Below, in pieces: positions 17,946-25,857 of a DNA stretch of 32,321 bases. Source of the DNA: Pimelobacter sp. (GTDB taxonomy: Bacteria; Actinomycetota; Actinomycetes; Propionibacteriales; Nocardioidaceae); assembly GCA_002698575.1 (NCBI GenBank), contig NZZG01000147.1, positions 1 through 32,321 on the forward strand. Reading direction: 5' to 3'. The translations under genes were made by a program, and so were the position numbers. The stretch's first letter is position 1; every line of letters begins with the position of its first letter. The notes beneath the pieces were generated by a model. It saw only the letters and a program-made list of their open reading frames with translations, had not been told where the DNA came from and did not search any database.

Positions 17946-18021
17946 CGCCGGATGGGCACGAACTGCGAGCGCGGTCGGAAATTCCTCCCCGCGAACTCCG
18001 CAAGTCTGGCACGCCAGGCCA

Positions 18022-18027
18022 TAGGGT
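18022..18027 (+). promoter_or_regulatory. -10 box for the DUF4190 gene
   Basis: TAGGGT lies 50 bases before the ATG at 18078. The leader holds the Shine-Dalgarno GGAAGGAAA (18062-18070) seven bases before the start. No convincing -35 is visible. Confidence 0.4.
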
Positions 18028-18077
18028 CTGAGGCGAGCCCGGGCAGACCGAGCCCACCACCGGAAGGAAAGCCGACG

Positions 18078-18392
18078 ATGAGCTACAACCAGCCCCCGCC
18101 GCCCCCCGAGTACGGCGCTCCTGGAGGCGGCTACGGCGCCGTCCCGCAGGGCACCAACCAGAAGGCCATCTGGTCGTTGGTGACCGGGATCCTGAGCCTG
18201 CTGTGCTGCGGCATCCTGTTCGGACCCGCGGCGCTCTTCCTGTCCAACACCGCCAAGAAGGAGATGGCCAACGGGCAGCCCGGCGGCGGCCTGGCGACCG
18301 CCGGCCTCGTGCTCGGGATCATCGGGACGCTCTTCGGCGTCCTGCAGATCATCCTGCTGGCGACCGGGAACTTCTACTTCGAGGTCAACTGA
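18078..18392 (+). CDS. Small DUF4190 membrane protein
   Basis: The 104-residue protein has a Pro/Gly/Tyr-rich cytoplasmic N-terminus ([20 protein letters not shown]), then two hydrophobic segments (about 32-56 and 74-97). They are joined by the [15 protein letters not shown] loop that marks the DUF4190 family. Biochemical function is unknown; such proteins are common in actinobacteria. A clear Shine-Dalgarno (GGAAGGAAA) fixes the start. It is transcribed alone, divergent from trpC and convergent with the DUF2752 gene, with a hairpin between the two ends. Confidence 0.85.
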   Translation: MSYNQPPPPPEYGAPGGGYGAVPQGTNQKAIWSLVTGILSLLCCGILFGPAALFLSNTAKKEMANGQPGGGLATAGLVLGIIGTLFGVLQIILLATGNFYFEVN

Positions 18393-18418
18393 CCCGCTGA
18401 CCGTCGCGGAGCGCAACG

Positions 18419-18457
18419 CCTGCCCGTCAGGGAGCCAACCAGCTCCCGGCGGGCAGG
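18419..18457. terminator. Hairpin between convergent genes
   Basis: CCTGCCCG (18419-18426) and CGGGCAGG (18450-18457) are perfect complements, and inside them GGGAG (18430-18434) pairs with CTCCC (18443-18447). It starts 27 bases past the DUF4190 stop and overlaps the last codons of the DUF2752 gene. There is no T-run, as is common in high-GC actinobacteria. It probably serves the plus-strand transcript at least. Confidence 0.5.
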
Positions 18458-18867
18458 TTGCGCAGCACGGTGAAGGCCGCCAGGGCGGTCAGCGAGAGGG
18501 TGAGGAGCACCGCGTTGACGCGGTGGTCCATCGGAGTGCGCACGCGCCCCGACCACGAGTCGAGCGCCCAGCGCCCCAGCAGGAAGATCATCACCGGCAT
18601 CGCGAGGACCAGGACCAGGTTGCTCGAGGCCGCGTCCACGACCCGCAGGTCCGTGAGGTCGTTGACGCCGCGCAGCCCGCCGCATCCCGGGCACCAGAAC
18701 CCGAGGGCTGCCGACGGGCACAGCCCCCACGACCCCGACTCGTGCGGGTCACGCAGGTGCAGGGCGAGCGTCGCGAGGCCCAGGCCACCGATCGTGGCGA
18801 GAGGCGCCAGCATCCGTCGTCCGCGCGCAGTCTCCTGCGGCGGCGCCTCGACGAGATCCTGGCTCAT
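18427..18867 (-). CDS. DUF2752 membrane protein
   Basis: The 146-residue protein has three hydrophobic segments and the DUF2752 core: [18 protein letters not shown] followed by [10 protein letters not shown] (about 58-67) and a conserved helix ending NLVLVLAMP. The CPGCG motif could bind metal or form a disulfide. Function is not known. It follows the HGxxPAAW gene by eight bases and looks co-transcribed with hisI and the tryptophan-associated membrane protein. Start ATG at 18867 ([12 protein letters not shown]). Its end overlaps the terminator-like hairpin. Confidence 0.85.
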   Translation of the reverse strand: MSQDLVEAPPQETARGRRMLAPLATIGGLGLATLALHLRDPHESGSWGLCPSAALGFWCPGCGGLRGVNDLTDLRVVDAASSNLVLVLAMPVMIFLLGRWALDSWSGRVRTPMDHRVNAVLLTLSLTALAAFTVLRNLPAGSWLAP

Positions 18868-18875
18868 CGGCTGCG

Positions 18876-19076
18876 TCAGTGACCGGTCTCGTGAAAGCCC
18901 ATCTTGGCCATCACCACGAACAGCACCCCGGCCACGCCGACCAGTGCGACACCGACCCAGAAGACCGGGTAGCTGATCGGGCTCAGCATCAGCCCGGCGC
19001 CGCCCACGGCGAACCCGAGGAGCCCGACCGCGACCGCGGTCCAGGCGGCGGGAGTGTTGCCGTGGTTGTCAGACAT
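18876..19076 (-). CDS. HGxxPAAW family small membrane protein
   Basis: This 66-residue protein contains the diagnostic HGNTPAAW (residues 5-12) followed by two membrane segments (about 12-32 and 37-56) and a His-containing tail (GFHETGH). The family is named after this motif and is found near tryptophan genes in actinobacteria; its function is unknown. Start: ATG at 19076 has GAAGGAG four bases upstream; the open frame to 19163 has no such signal. It lies between the TIGR02234-like and DUF2752 genes, 58 bases after the former. Confidence 0.9.
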   Translation of the reverse strand: MSDNHGNTPAAWTAVAVGLLGFAVGGAGLMLSPISYPVFWVGVALVGVAGVLFVVMAKMGFHETGH

Positions 19077-19134
19077 GGTGCTCCTTCGGTGACGTACGAC
19101 CTCGATGCCGCGGGTCAGTGCGGCTGGTCCAACT

Positions 19135-19752
19135 CTAGTGCCTGGCCCCGTCGGCCGGGCCATCGGTCGTGGTCGTCGGGTCCCGTCCGTCGTCGATCGC
19201 GCGCCAGAGGTCCAGGTTGGTCTGCTCCTCCAGCGGTACGACGGTCGGACTCACGGCGGCACCGTCCCCGGGCGCGTCGTAGCGACGCCCCATCTCTGGC
19301 CAGCCCGTCACGGAGCGCACGGCGAGCACCGAGGTCGCCGACGCGAGCAGCGCGGCGAGCACACCGACGTACGACCAGGCGGTGTGCGAGGCCGCCACCT
19401 CGACACTGGCCCTGACGTCGACGAGGTCCCCCGGGGTCGCGAGCCACGCCGCCACCGCGAACCCGAGGACACCGAGCGCGGCGAGCAGCCCGAGCCAGGC
19501 CACGGCGAGGCGGGCACGCCCCCGCGAGACCAGGACCACGCCCCAGGTCGCCAGCAGCACGAGGGCCAGCGCCGTCACGGGCGGAGCGGTGGCGTCGAGG
19601 GTCGAGGCGGCAGCCGAGGAGAAGGCGGTCGCTGTCGGGTCGCCACCGCGGTCGATGCTCGCCCAGTCCTGGTTGCCCGCGATCGCGGCGAGCCCACCGG
19701 AGCCGAGCCCGGCCACGACGACCGGGACGAGGCGGCCACGGGCCTCAGGCAC
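19135..19752 (-). CDS. Trp biosynthesis-associated membrane protein (TIGR02234-like)
   Basis: The 205-residue protein has four predicted membrane segments (about 7-24, 55-75, 82-102 and 124-145). A conserved extracytoplasmic stretch ([13 protein letters not shown]) follows the first segment, and a hydrophilic C-terminal tail ([14 protein letters not shown] onward) ends it. I assign it to the actinobacterial family usually found directly after trpE; its function is not established. Start: GTG at 19752 overlaps the hisI stop by eight bases (GTGCCTGA), so it is coupled to hisI. The trpE that I would expect between hisI and this gene is absent. Confidence 0.8.
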   Translation of the reverse strand: MPEARGRLVPVVVAGLGSGGLAAIAGNQDWASIDRGGDPTATAFSSAAASTLDATAPPVTALALVLLATWGVVLVSRGRARLAVAWLGLLAALGVLGFAVAAWLATPGDLVDVRASVEVAASHTAWSYVGVLAALLASATSVLAVRSVTGWPEMGRRYDAPGDGAAVSPTVVPLEEQTNLDLWRAIDDGRDPTTTTDGPADGARH

Positions 19753-20116
19753 CCAGCAACCCGTCGTCGAAGCAGGTGCGAGCGCCGGTGTGGCAGGCCG
19801 CGCCATCCTGGTCGACCTTCACCAGCAGGGTGTCGCCGTCGCAGTCCAGGCGGACCTCCTTGACCCGCTGGACGTGGCCCGACGTGTCGCCCTTGACCCA
19901 GTACTCCTGGCGCGAGCGGCTCCAGTAGGTCGCTCGCCCGGTGGTCAAGGTGCGGTGGAGCGCCTCGTCGTCCATCCAGGCCATCATCAGCACCTCCCCG
20001 GTGTCGTGCTGCTGCGCGATGGCCGCGACCAGGCCGCGTCCCGCGCAGCCCAGGGGGTCGTCCGGGTCGGGACTGCGCTTGAGGCGTGCGGCGATGGCGG
20101 GGTCGAGGGCAGTCAC
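19745..20116 (-). CDS. hisI: Phosphoribosyl-AMP cyclohydrolase
   Basis: It opens the adenine ring of phosphoribosyl-AMP, the third step of histidine synthesis. The 123-residue monofunctional enzyme has [20 protein letters not shown] (61-80), the metal-binding D91-x-D93-x-D95 (LDCDGD) and the zinc cysteines C108 (ACHTGA) and C115 (RTCF). No HisE domain is fused. The GTG start lies six bases after CATAAT, indicating a leaderless transcript separate from the main his operon. It leads a short operon with three membrane-protein genes and is separated from hisF by the ABC pair. Confidence 0.95.
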   Translation of the reverse strand: MTALDPAIAARLKRSPDPDDPLGCAGRGLVAAIAQQHDTGEVLMMAWMDDEALHRTLTTGRATYWSRSRQEYWVKGDTSGHVQRVKEVRLDCDGDTLLVKVDQDGAACHTGARTCFDDGLLGA

Positions 20117-20122
20117 GCGCCC

Positions 20123-20128
20123 ATTATG
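20123..20128 (-). promoter_or_regulatory. -10 box of a leaderless hisI promoter
   Basis: CATAAT (minus strand), five of six matches to TATAAT, ends six bases (GGGCGC) before the hisI GTG. It lies in the 24-base gap after the second ABC gene. Confidence 0.55.
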
Positions 20129-20140
20129 ACGAGGCGGCCA

Positions 20141-22015
20141 TCACGACGAGGCGGCCTGTGCCGCCCAGCTGCGGTGCAGGCCGGCGTAGACCGATCCCTG
20201 CTCGGCCACGAGCACCTGGTGGGGTCCGCGCTGGACGATCCGACCGCGGTCGACCACGACGACCTCGTCGGCGCTCTCCGCGGTCGACATCCGGTGGGCG
20301 ATGGTGACCGAGGTCCGACCGGACATCAGCCGCTCGAGGGCACGTCCGATCCGCATCTCGAGCTGGGGGTCGACCGCGCTCGTGGCCTCGTCGAGCACCA
20401 GCAGGTCGGGATCGGCCAGGTGGGCCCGCAGGAGCGCCACGAGCTGACGCTCCCCGGCCGAGAGCGACTCGCCCCGCTGGCCGACGCGCGTCTCGAGGCC
20501 GCGCGGCAGCCCGGCGAGCCAGTCGTCGAGACCGAGCTCGGCGGCGCTCGCACGGATCGCCGCCTCCGTCGCCCCCAGCCTCCCGTAGCGCACGTTGGCG
20601 GTGATCGTGTCGTCGAAGAGGAAGCCCTCCTGGGGCACCAGCACCACGCTGCTGCGCAGTGAGGTCTCACAGATGTCGCGCACGTCGATCCCGTCGAGCA
20701 GCACCGCGCCCGTCGTCGGGTCCATCAGTCGGGTCAGGAGCTTGGCGAAGGTGGACTTGCCGGAGCCGGTCTCGCCCACGATCGCGATCCGTCGACCCGC
20801 CCCGATGCTCAGGTCGACGGCGCGCAGCACCGGTGGTCCCGACGGGTAGGCGAAGCCGACGTCGTCGAAGCGAACGTCGATCGGTCCGCGCGGCAGCACG
20901 TGGCCCTCGGCGCCGGGGTCGACGAGGTCGGCCGGGGTGTCGAGGATGCCGAGGACCCGGCGCCAGCCGGCGATCGCGTTCTGCGCCTCGGTGACGATCT
21001 GCGTGCCCATCTGCACCGGCCCCACGAACAGGGTGACGAGGAACGCGAAGGCCAGCACGGTGCCGGAGGTGAGGTCACCGGCGAACCCGAGCCAGATGCC
21101 GACGATCAGGACGCCGGCGTTGGCGAGCCCGGCGGAGACCCCGCCGAGGGAGAAGGAGAACGCCGTGTAGCCCTGGGCGCGCACACTGGCCCGCTGGTGG
21201 CGGGCGACTGCCTCGTCGATCCGGGCCTGGGTGCGGGCCTCCACGGCGTAGGAACGGACCACGGCCGCGCCGACGACGGGCTCGGAGATGGCCGAGAGCA
21301 TCAGCCCGACCTGGTGGCGGACGATGCCGTAGGCCTCGGAGAGCTTGCGCTGGAAGAAGCGCAGCGATCCGAACAGCGGCGCGAAGCAGACCCACACCAC
21401 GAGGGTCAGCTGCCAGGAGTAGACGAGCATCACCACGGTGGCGATCAGGATCTGGCCGACACTGACGATGAAGAGCAGTCCGCCGAAGACGAGGAACTGG
21501 CTCACCTGGTCCACGTCGCTGGTCACCCGGGAGACCAGGGCACCGCGACGCTCGGTGTTCTGGGTGAGCAGCGGCAGGTCGTGGACGTGGCGGAACGCCT
21601 TGATCCGCAGCGTGGCCAGGCCACGCTCGGAGGTGGTGAAGAGCCGGCTCGTCATGGCGTACGACGCCCAGGTCGTGACCGCGATCGCGCCGGCGGCGAC
21701 CAGTCCCATCAGCACCGTGAAGGAGGTGTCGGGTCCCCCGTCCCCGTTCAGGCCGCGGTCGAGCGTCTGCTGCACCGCGATCGGCACGATGACCTGACCC
21801 ACCGAGGCGAGCACGGCCAGCAGGAGCGTGCCGAGGATCCCGTCCTTGAGCTCGGGCGAGTAGTGCAGGCCGCGCCGGATCGTCGCCATCGCGCCCAGGT
21901 CCTCGCCCGTGGCCAGGCTGGTGTCGTTGGTCCGGTTGCGCGCTCCCGGCCCCGAGGTCGCGGGCGGCTCGGGGGCCTGCGCACCGGGCTCGGAGGGACG
22001 CTCGACGGTCGACAT
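20141..22015 (-). CDS. ABC half-exporter, subunit with intact Walker B
   Basis: This is a membrane-spanning half-transporter (type IV exporter fold). Six hydrophobic segments lie in about 55-345 and the ATPase domain in about 378-610. Walker A is GETGSGKST (414-422), Q-loop VPQEGF, Walker B LLVLDE (538-543) with the catalytic Glu543, and the H-loop His574 (TIAHR). The signature is LSAGE (518-522) rather than LSGGQ. The partner encoded just upstream has the opposite pattern, so the two should form a heterodimer with one active and one degenerate ATP site. The ATG overlaps the partner's stop by one base (TGATG). The cargo is unknown; mycobacterial Rv1272c/Rv1273c-type pairs are a possible comparison. 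Confidence 0.92.
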   Translation of the reverse strand: MSTVERPSEPGAQAPEPPATSGPGARNRTNDTSLATGEDLGAMATIRRGLHYSPELKDGILGTLLLAVLASVGQVIVPIAVQQTLDRGLNGDGGPDTSFTVLMGLVAAGAIAVTTWASYAMTSRLFTTSERGLATLRIKAFRHVHDLPLLTQNTERRGALVSRVTSDVDQVSQFLVFGGLLFIVSVGQILIATVVMLVYSWQLTLVVWVCFAPLFGSLRFFQRKLSEAYGIVRHQVGLMLSAISEPVVGAAVVRSYAVEARTQARIDEAVARHQRASVRAQGYTAFSFSLGGVSAGLANAGVLIVGIWLGFAGDLTSGTVLAFAFLVTLFVGPVQMGTQIVTEAQNAIAGWRRVLGILDTPADLVDPGAEGHVLPRGPIDVRFDDVGFAYPSGPPVLRAVDLSIGAGRRIAIVGETGSGKSTFAKLLTRLMDPTTGAVLLDGIDVRDICETSLRSSVVLVPQEGFLFDDTITANVRYGRLGATEAAIRASAAELGLDDWLAGLPRGLETRVGQRGESLSAGERQLVALLRAHLADPDLLVLDEATSAVDPQLEMRIGRALERLMSGRTSVTIAHRMSTAESADEVVVVDRGRIVQRGPHQVLVAEQGSVYAGLHRSWAAQAASS

Positions 22016-23868
22016 CAGGTGACCTGCTCGGAGGAGTGCTCGTAGGCGTTGACGAGGCGGGCGTACGACGGGGAGCGGCGCAGCAGGTCGGCGTGCGTGC
22101 CCCGGTCGGCGATCCGGCCACCCTCGAGATGGAGCACCTCGTCGGCCAGCCCGATCGTCGCCTTGCGGTAGGCGACCACCACGAGCGTGGTCCCCCCGCC
22201 CTCGCCTGTGCCGCCGTCAGGCCGCAGGCCGGCCAGGATCCGCTGCTCCACCTCGGGGTCGACGGCCGAGGTGGCATCGTCGAGGATCAGCAGCCGGGGG
22301 CGTCGCACCAGGGCGCGCGCCAACGAGATCCGCTGCCGCTGACCGCCGGAGAGCGAGGTACCCCGCTCCCCCAGCCGGGTCGAGAGCCCGTCGGCCAGCG
22401 CCTCGACGAAGCCGTCGGCCTGGGCGACCCGGAGGGCGGCCCAGACGTCGTCGTCCGAGACGTCGGCACCGAGCGTGACGTTGCCGCGGATCGTGTCGTC
22501 GAAGAGGAACGCGGACTGCGGCACGATCGCCACCTGCTCGGCCAGCGCCCCACGCTCCAGGTCGCGCAGGTCGGCACCGTCGATCGTGATGACGCCCGTG
22601 TGCGGGTCGACGAGGCGGGTCAGCAGCGTGGTGATGGTGCTCTTGCCCGACGCCGTCGCCCCGACGAGGGCGACGGTGCGACCGGGCTCGGCCACGAACG
22701 AGAGGCCGTCGAGCAGGGGCTGGTCGGGCTCGTAGCCGTAGCCGAGGTCCTCGACGCGGAGCTCGGCTCCCCCGGTCCCCACCGGCGCCGGACGGTCGCC
22801 GTACGGCATCTCGCCGGTGGTGCGGAGCACGGCGTCGACCCGCCGGTAACCGACCACGCTGCGGGGGAACTCGCCCAGCAGCCAGCCGATGGAGCGGATC
22901 GGGAAGGAGACGATCGTCAGCAGGTAGGCGACCGTGACCACGTCTCCGGCCGCGGCCGCGCCGCTGGTCACCCGCGAGACGCCGACGGCCAGGACCACCA
23001 GGACCCCGAGGTTGGGCAGGGCGGCGAGGATCGGGTCGAAGGCAGCGCGGATCCGGCCGACGCGGATGTTGACGTCGCGCAGCTCCCGGGCCTTGGCGGC
23101 GAAGCGTTCGGTCTCCTGCGGCTCGCGTCCGAGCGTCTTGACCACCATGGCGCCGTCGAAGGACTCGTGGGCGATCTCGCTGACCTCGGCACGCAGCTCC
23201 TGAGCCCGGGTCGCCCACCCCTGCGCGAGGTGCTGGTAGATCACGTTGGTGGCGATGATCGCGGGGAAGATCAGCAGCCCGACGATCGCCAGGACGAGGT
23301 CGGCCACGAGCATCTGGCCGATGGCGATGACCATCATCGCGACGGTGCCGACCGCCATCGGCAAGGGCGCGATCGGTCCCCATGCCGCCTCGACGTCGGA
23401 GTTGGCGTTGGACAGCAGCTCCCCCGTCGGGTGCTTCTGGTGCCACTCCATGGGAAGCGCGAGGTAGCGCCGGGTGACGGCACGGCGCGTGCTGGCCTGG
23501 AGCCGGTACTGCATGATGCCGGCGCCCACGCGGCGCGCGACGATGCCGACGGCCCGCAGGATGGCCACCCCCAGGAACAGGCCCAGGATCGCCCACAGCA
23601 GCCCACCGCCGACCTCACCGTCCCGGAAGGCCGGCAGCACCACGTTGTCGGTCGACCAGCCGAGCACCCAGGCGTCCGCCACGGTCAGCGCCCCGAAGAG
23701 GACCGAGCCCGCGGTGGAGACGGCGAAGACCCCGGGCTCGCGCTTGATCGCGACCCAGAGGACGGCGAAGCCGGCCCGGGTCGAGCCGCGGCCCTTGCCG
23801 TGCTGCAGGCCGGTGTCGACAGCGGTGTCGTGCAGATCCGCGTCGGAGCGGTCGGTCGTGTTGCTCAC
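22015..23868 (-). CDS. ABC half-exporter, subunit with degenerate ATP site
   Basis: The 617-residue partner of the next gene has a hydrophilic N-terminus, six hydrophobic segments (about 45-335) and an ATPase domain (about 368-605). Walker A is GATASGKST (403-411) and the signature LSGGQ (506-510) is perfect. Walker B reads LLILDD, placing Asp531 where the catalytic glutamate should be, and the H-loop histidine is replaced by Tyr567 (VVVAYRKAT). This is the pattern of the degenerate subunit of heterodimeric exporters. Start: GTG at 23868 with GAGGAG four bases upstream; a longer frame to 24093 overlaps hisF and is rejected. It lies 79 bases after hisF, inside the his region. Confidence 0.92.
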   Translation of the reverse strand: MSNTTDRSDADLHDTAVDTGLQHGKGRGSTRAGFAVLWVAIKREPGVFAVSTAGSVLFGALTVADAWVLGWSTDNVVLPAFRDGEVGGGLLWAILGLFLGVAILRAVGIVARRVGAGIMQYRLQASTRRAVTRRYLALPMEWHQKHPTGELLSNANSDVEAAWGPIAPLPMAVGTVAMMVIAIGQMLVADLVLAIVGLLIFPAIIATNVIYQHLAQGWATRAQELRAEVSEIAHESFDGAMVVKTLGREPQETERFAAKARELRDVNIRVGRIRAAFDPILAALPNLGVLVVLAVGVSRVTSGAAAAGDVVTVAYLLTIVSFPIRSIGWLLGEFPRSVVGYRRVDAVLRTTGEMPYGDRPAPVGTGGAELRVEDLGYGYEPDQPLLDGLSFVAEPGRTVALVGATASGKSTITTLLTRLVDPHTGVITIDGADLRDLERGALAEQVAIVPQSAFLFDDTIRGNVTLGADVSDDDVWAALRVAQADGFVEALADGLSTRLGERGTSLSGGQRQRISLARALVRRPRLLILDDATSAVDPEVEQRILAGLRPDGGTGEGGGTTLVVVAYRKATIGLADEVLHLEGGRIADRGTHADLLRRSPSYARLVNAYEHSSEQVT

Positions 23869-23947
23869 AGCACTCCTCGCGTCCTGGCCCCCGGTGGCCG
23901 GAACCTCACCGTAGGCCACGTCGTCGACATCGCGGGACTCGCCGGCC

Positions 23948-24721
23948 TCAGCGCACCGGGTGCCCCGCCCTCGCCAGCGCCCCCTTGACGTCGGAGATCC
24001 GCAGCGTGCCGAAGTGGAAGACCGTCGCGGCCAGGACCGCGTCGGCGCCGGCGTCGACGGCGGGGGCGAAGTGCTCGACCGCGCCGGCACCACCCGAGGC
24101 GATCACCGGGATGGTGACCTCACGGCGTACGGCGGCGATCAGGTCGAGGTCGAAGCCGTCCTGGGTGCCGTCGGCATCCATGGCGTTGAGCAGGATCTCG
24201 CCGGCGCCCAGGTCGGCGGCGCGCCGGGCCCACTCGATCGCGTCGAGACCCGCGGACTTGCGACCACCGTGCGTGGTGACCTCCCAGCCGGAGTCGGTGC
24301 TCGCTCCGCCGGCGGTGACGCGGCGAGCGTCGACGGAGAGCACGAGGACCTGGTTGCCGAAGCGGTCGGCGATCTCGGCGACCAGCTCGGGGCGGTGGAT
24401 GGCGGCGGTGTTGACCGCGATCTTGTCGGCTCCCGCACGCAGGAGCCGGTCCACGTCGTCGACCGAGCTGATGCCGCCTCCCACGGTCAACGGGATGAAG
24501 ACCTCCTCCGCGGTGCGCGAGACGATCTCCATCGTGGTGGCGCGCCCCTCGTGGGAAGCGGAGATGTCGAGGAAGGTCAGCTCGTCGGCGCCCTCGGCGT
24601 CGTAGGTGCGCGCCAGCTCGACCGGGTCGCCGGCATCGCGCAGGTCCAGGAAGTTGATCCCCTTGACCACGCGCCCGCCGTCGACGTCGAGGCACGGGAT
24701 GACGCGTACGGCGAGGCTCAC
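23948..24721 (-). CDS. hisF: Imidazole glycerol phosphate synthase, cyclase subunit
   Basis: It uses ammonia from HisH and PRFAR to form imidazole glycerol phosphate and AICAR. The 257-residue barrel has the catalytic Asp12 (VIPCLDVD), the second acid in [15 protein letters not shown] (78-84), [13 protein letters not shown], and phosphate-binding ASGGAG. Its GTG start overlaps the hisA stop as GTGA (24718-24721). It is the last gene of the main his operon; the ABC pair follows after 79 bases. Confidence 0.97.
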   Translation of the reverse strand: MSLAVRVIPCLDVDGGRVVKGINFLDLRDAGDPVELARTYDAEGADELTFLDISASHEGRATTMEIVSRTAEEVFIPLTVGGGISSVDDVDRLLRAGADKIAVNTAAIHRPELVAEIADRFGNQVLVLSVDARRVTAGGASTDSGWEVTTHGGRKSAGLDAIEWARRAADLGAGEILLNAMDADGTQDGFDLDLIAAVRREVTIPVIASGGAGAVEHFAPAVDAGADAVLAATVFHFGTLRISDVKGALARAGHPVR

Positions 24722-25491
24722 TGCGCGCTCCCGGCCGCCCGGTTCGGGTGGTCCGCCGGGAGGGTCAGCGCCAGCGCGTCCTCGAGGGTGAAGCGACCCT
24801 CGTAGAGCGCGGTGCCGGCGATCGCACCCTCGACGCCACCCTTGCCGTCACTGCGCACCAAGGTCATCAGGGCCTCCAGGTCGGCGAGCTCGGTGACGCC
24901 GCCGGAGGCGATGATCGGGGCGTCGGTGACCGCGCAGACGTCCTGGAGCAGCTGGAGGTTCGGGCCCTGCAGCATCCCGTCCTTGTTGACGTCGGTGACC
25001 ACGTAGCGCGCACACCCCTCGGCGTCGAGCCGGGCGAGGACGTCGTAGAGGTCGCCGCCGTCGCGGGTCCAGCCGCGCGCGGCCAGGGTGCGCCCGCGCA
25101 CGTCGAGGCCGATGGCGATCCGGTCGCCATGCTCGGCGATCACCTGGGCGCACCACTCGGGCTGCTCGAGGGCGGCCGTGCCGATGTTGACGCGGCGGCA
25201 CCCGGTCGCCAGGGCGGCGGCCAGGGACTCGTCGTCGCGGATGCCGCCGCTCATCTCCACCTGGATGTCGAGCGCGCCGACGATCTCGGCCTGCAGCTCG
25301 CGGTTGGAGCCGCGGCCGAACGCGGCGTCGAGGTCGACGAGGTGGAGCCACTCGGCGCCGGCATCCAGCCAGCGTCGCGCGGCCGCGACCGGGTCGCCGT
25401 ACACGCGCTCGGAGCCGGCCACACCCTGGGCGAGCTGGACCGCACGCCCCTCGGTGATGTCGACGGCAGGCAGCAGCTGGAGGTAGGTCAC
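24718..25491 (-). CDS. priA: Phosphoribosyl isomerase A (HisA, probably dual HisA/TrpF)
   Basis: It isomerises ProFAR in histidine synthesis; in actinobacteria lacking trpF, the PriA type also isomerises phosphoribosylanthranilate for tryptophan. The 257-residue barrel has the catalytic D11 (LPAVDITEG) and D171 (VNKDGM), ELSGG-like [12 protein letters not shown] (78-89), RGWTRDGGD (139-147, the switch loop with Arg and Trp) and ASGGV. Strong similarity to my memory of mycobacterial and Streptomyces PriA supports the dual role. Position 19, Arg in those proteins, is Gln here. The start is GTG at 25491. It lies between a small membrane protein and hisF. The dual function is inferred, not shown. 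Confidence 0.93.
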   Translation of the reverse strand: MTYLQLLPAVDITEGRAVQLAQGVAGSERVYGDPVAAARRWLDAGAEWLHLVDLDAAFGRGSNRELQAEIVGALDIQVEMSGGIRDDESLAAALATGCRRVNIGTAALEQPEWCAQVIAEHGDRIAIGLDVRGRTLAARGWTRDGGDLYDVLARLDAEGCARYVVTDVNKDGMLQGPNLQLLQDVCAVTDAPIIASGGVTELADLEALMTLVRSDGKGGVEGAIAGTALYEGRFTLEDALALTLPADHPNRAAGSAQ

Positions 25492-25530
25492 GCCACACTC
25501 ATTTCTAGGACTTCGGGACTCGGTCGGGGA

Positions 25531-25857
25531 CTACGTCTGGGTGAGCAGCAACAGGGCGACGGGAGTCAGCAGGACGCTGAGCAGGAGCACGAGCGAACGC
25601 AGCTCCCACCCGTCCGAGGCCAGGAAGACCACGACGTTGAGCCCGAGGACCGCTGCCAGCACCATCCCGGTGCTGCGCCGACGTCGAGCCGCGAGGGTGC
25701 CGCTGGGCCCCGGGGCCGGGCGCGGGACCCACCCGAGCAGGATCTCGCGACGCCGGGCACTCCGCGCGGCCTTCTCGGCCGCGGCCACCCGCGCCGCCTC
25801 GGCGATGGCCGCCTGTCGTTCGCGTTCCTCGCGGCGTCTGGCGCGTTCCTTGCTCAC
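25531..25857 (-). CDS. Small membrane protein of unknown function in the his operon
   Basis: The 108-residue product starts with a charged, probably coiled-coil stretch ([20 protein letters not shown], 2-21, continuing to about 45). Then come a Pro-rich segment and two hydrophobic segments near the C-terminus (about 69-84 and 89-106). Its GTG start overlaps the hisH stop as GTGA (25854-25857), which makes it a real, coupled gene rather than spacer. A gap of 39 bases precedes hisA. I recall an uncharacterised gene at a similar place in Streptomyces his clusters. No enzyme motif is visible; it might be a membrane tether or an unrelated passenger. Confidence 0.75.
   Translation of the reverse strand: MSKERARRREERERQAAIAEAARVAAAEKAARSARRREILLGWVPRPAPGPSGTLAARRRRSTGMVLAAVLGLNVVVFLASDGWELRSLVLLLSVLLTPVALLLLTQT

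Noticed and set aside
17744..18031. Plus-strand tryptophan-rich peptide ([11 protein letters not shown]) as a trp leader
   Set aside because: It is on the strand opposite to trpC; its tryptophan codons arise from the TGGACTGG repeats and it cannot attenuate trpC.
17883..18416. Upstream extension of the trpC frame
   Set aside because: It crosses the divergent DUF4190 gene and lacks a start signal; GTG at 17882 has a proper Shine-Dalgarno.
22036..23988. Plus-strand 650-codon frame opposite the first ABC subunit
   Set aside because: Antisense shadow; the minus strand has all ABC motifs in order.
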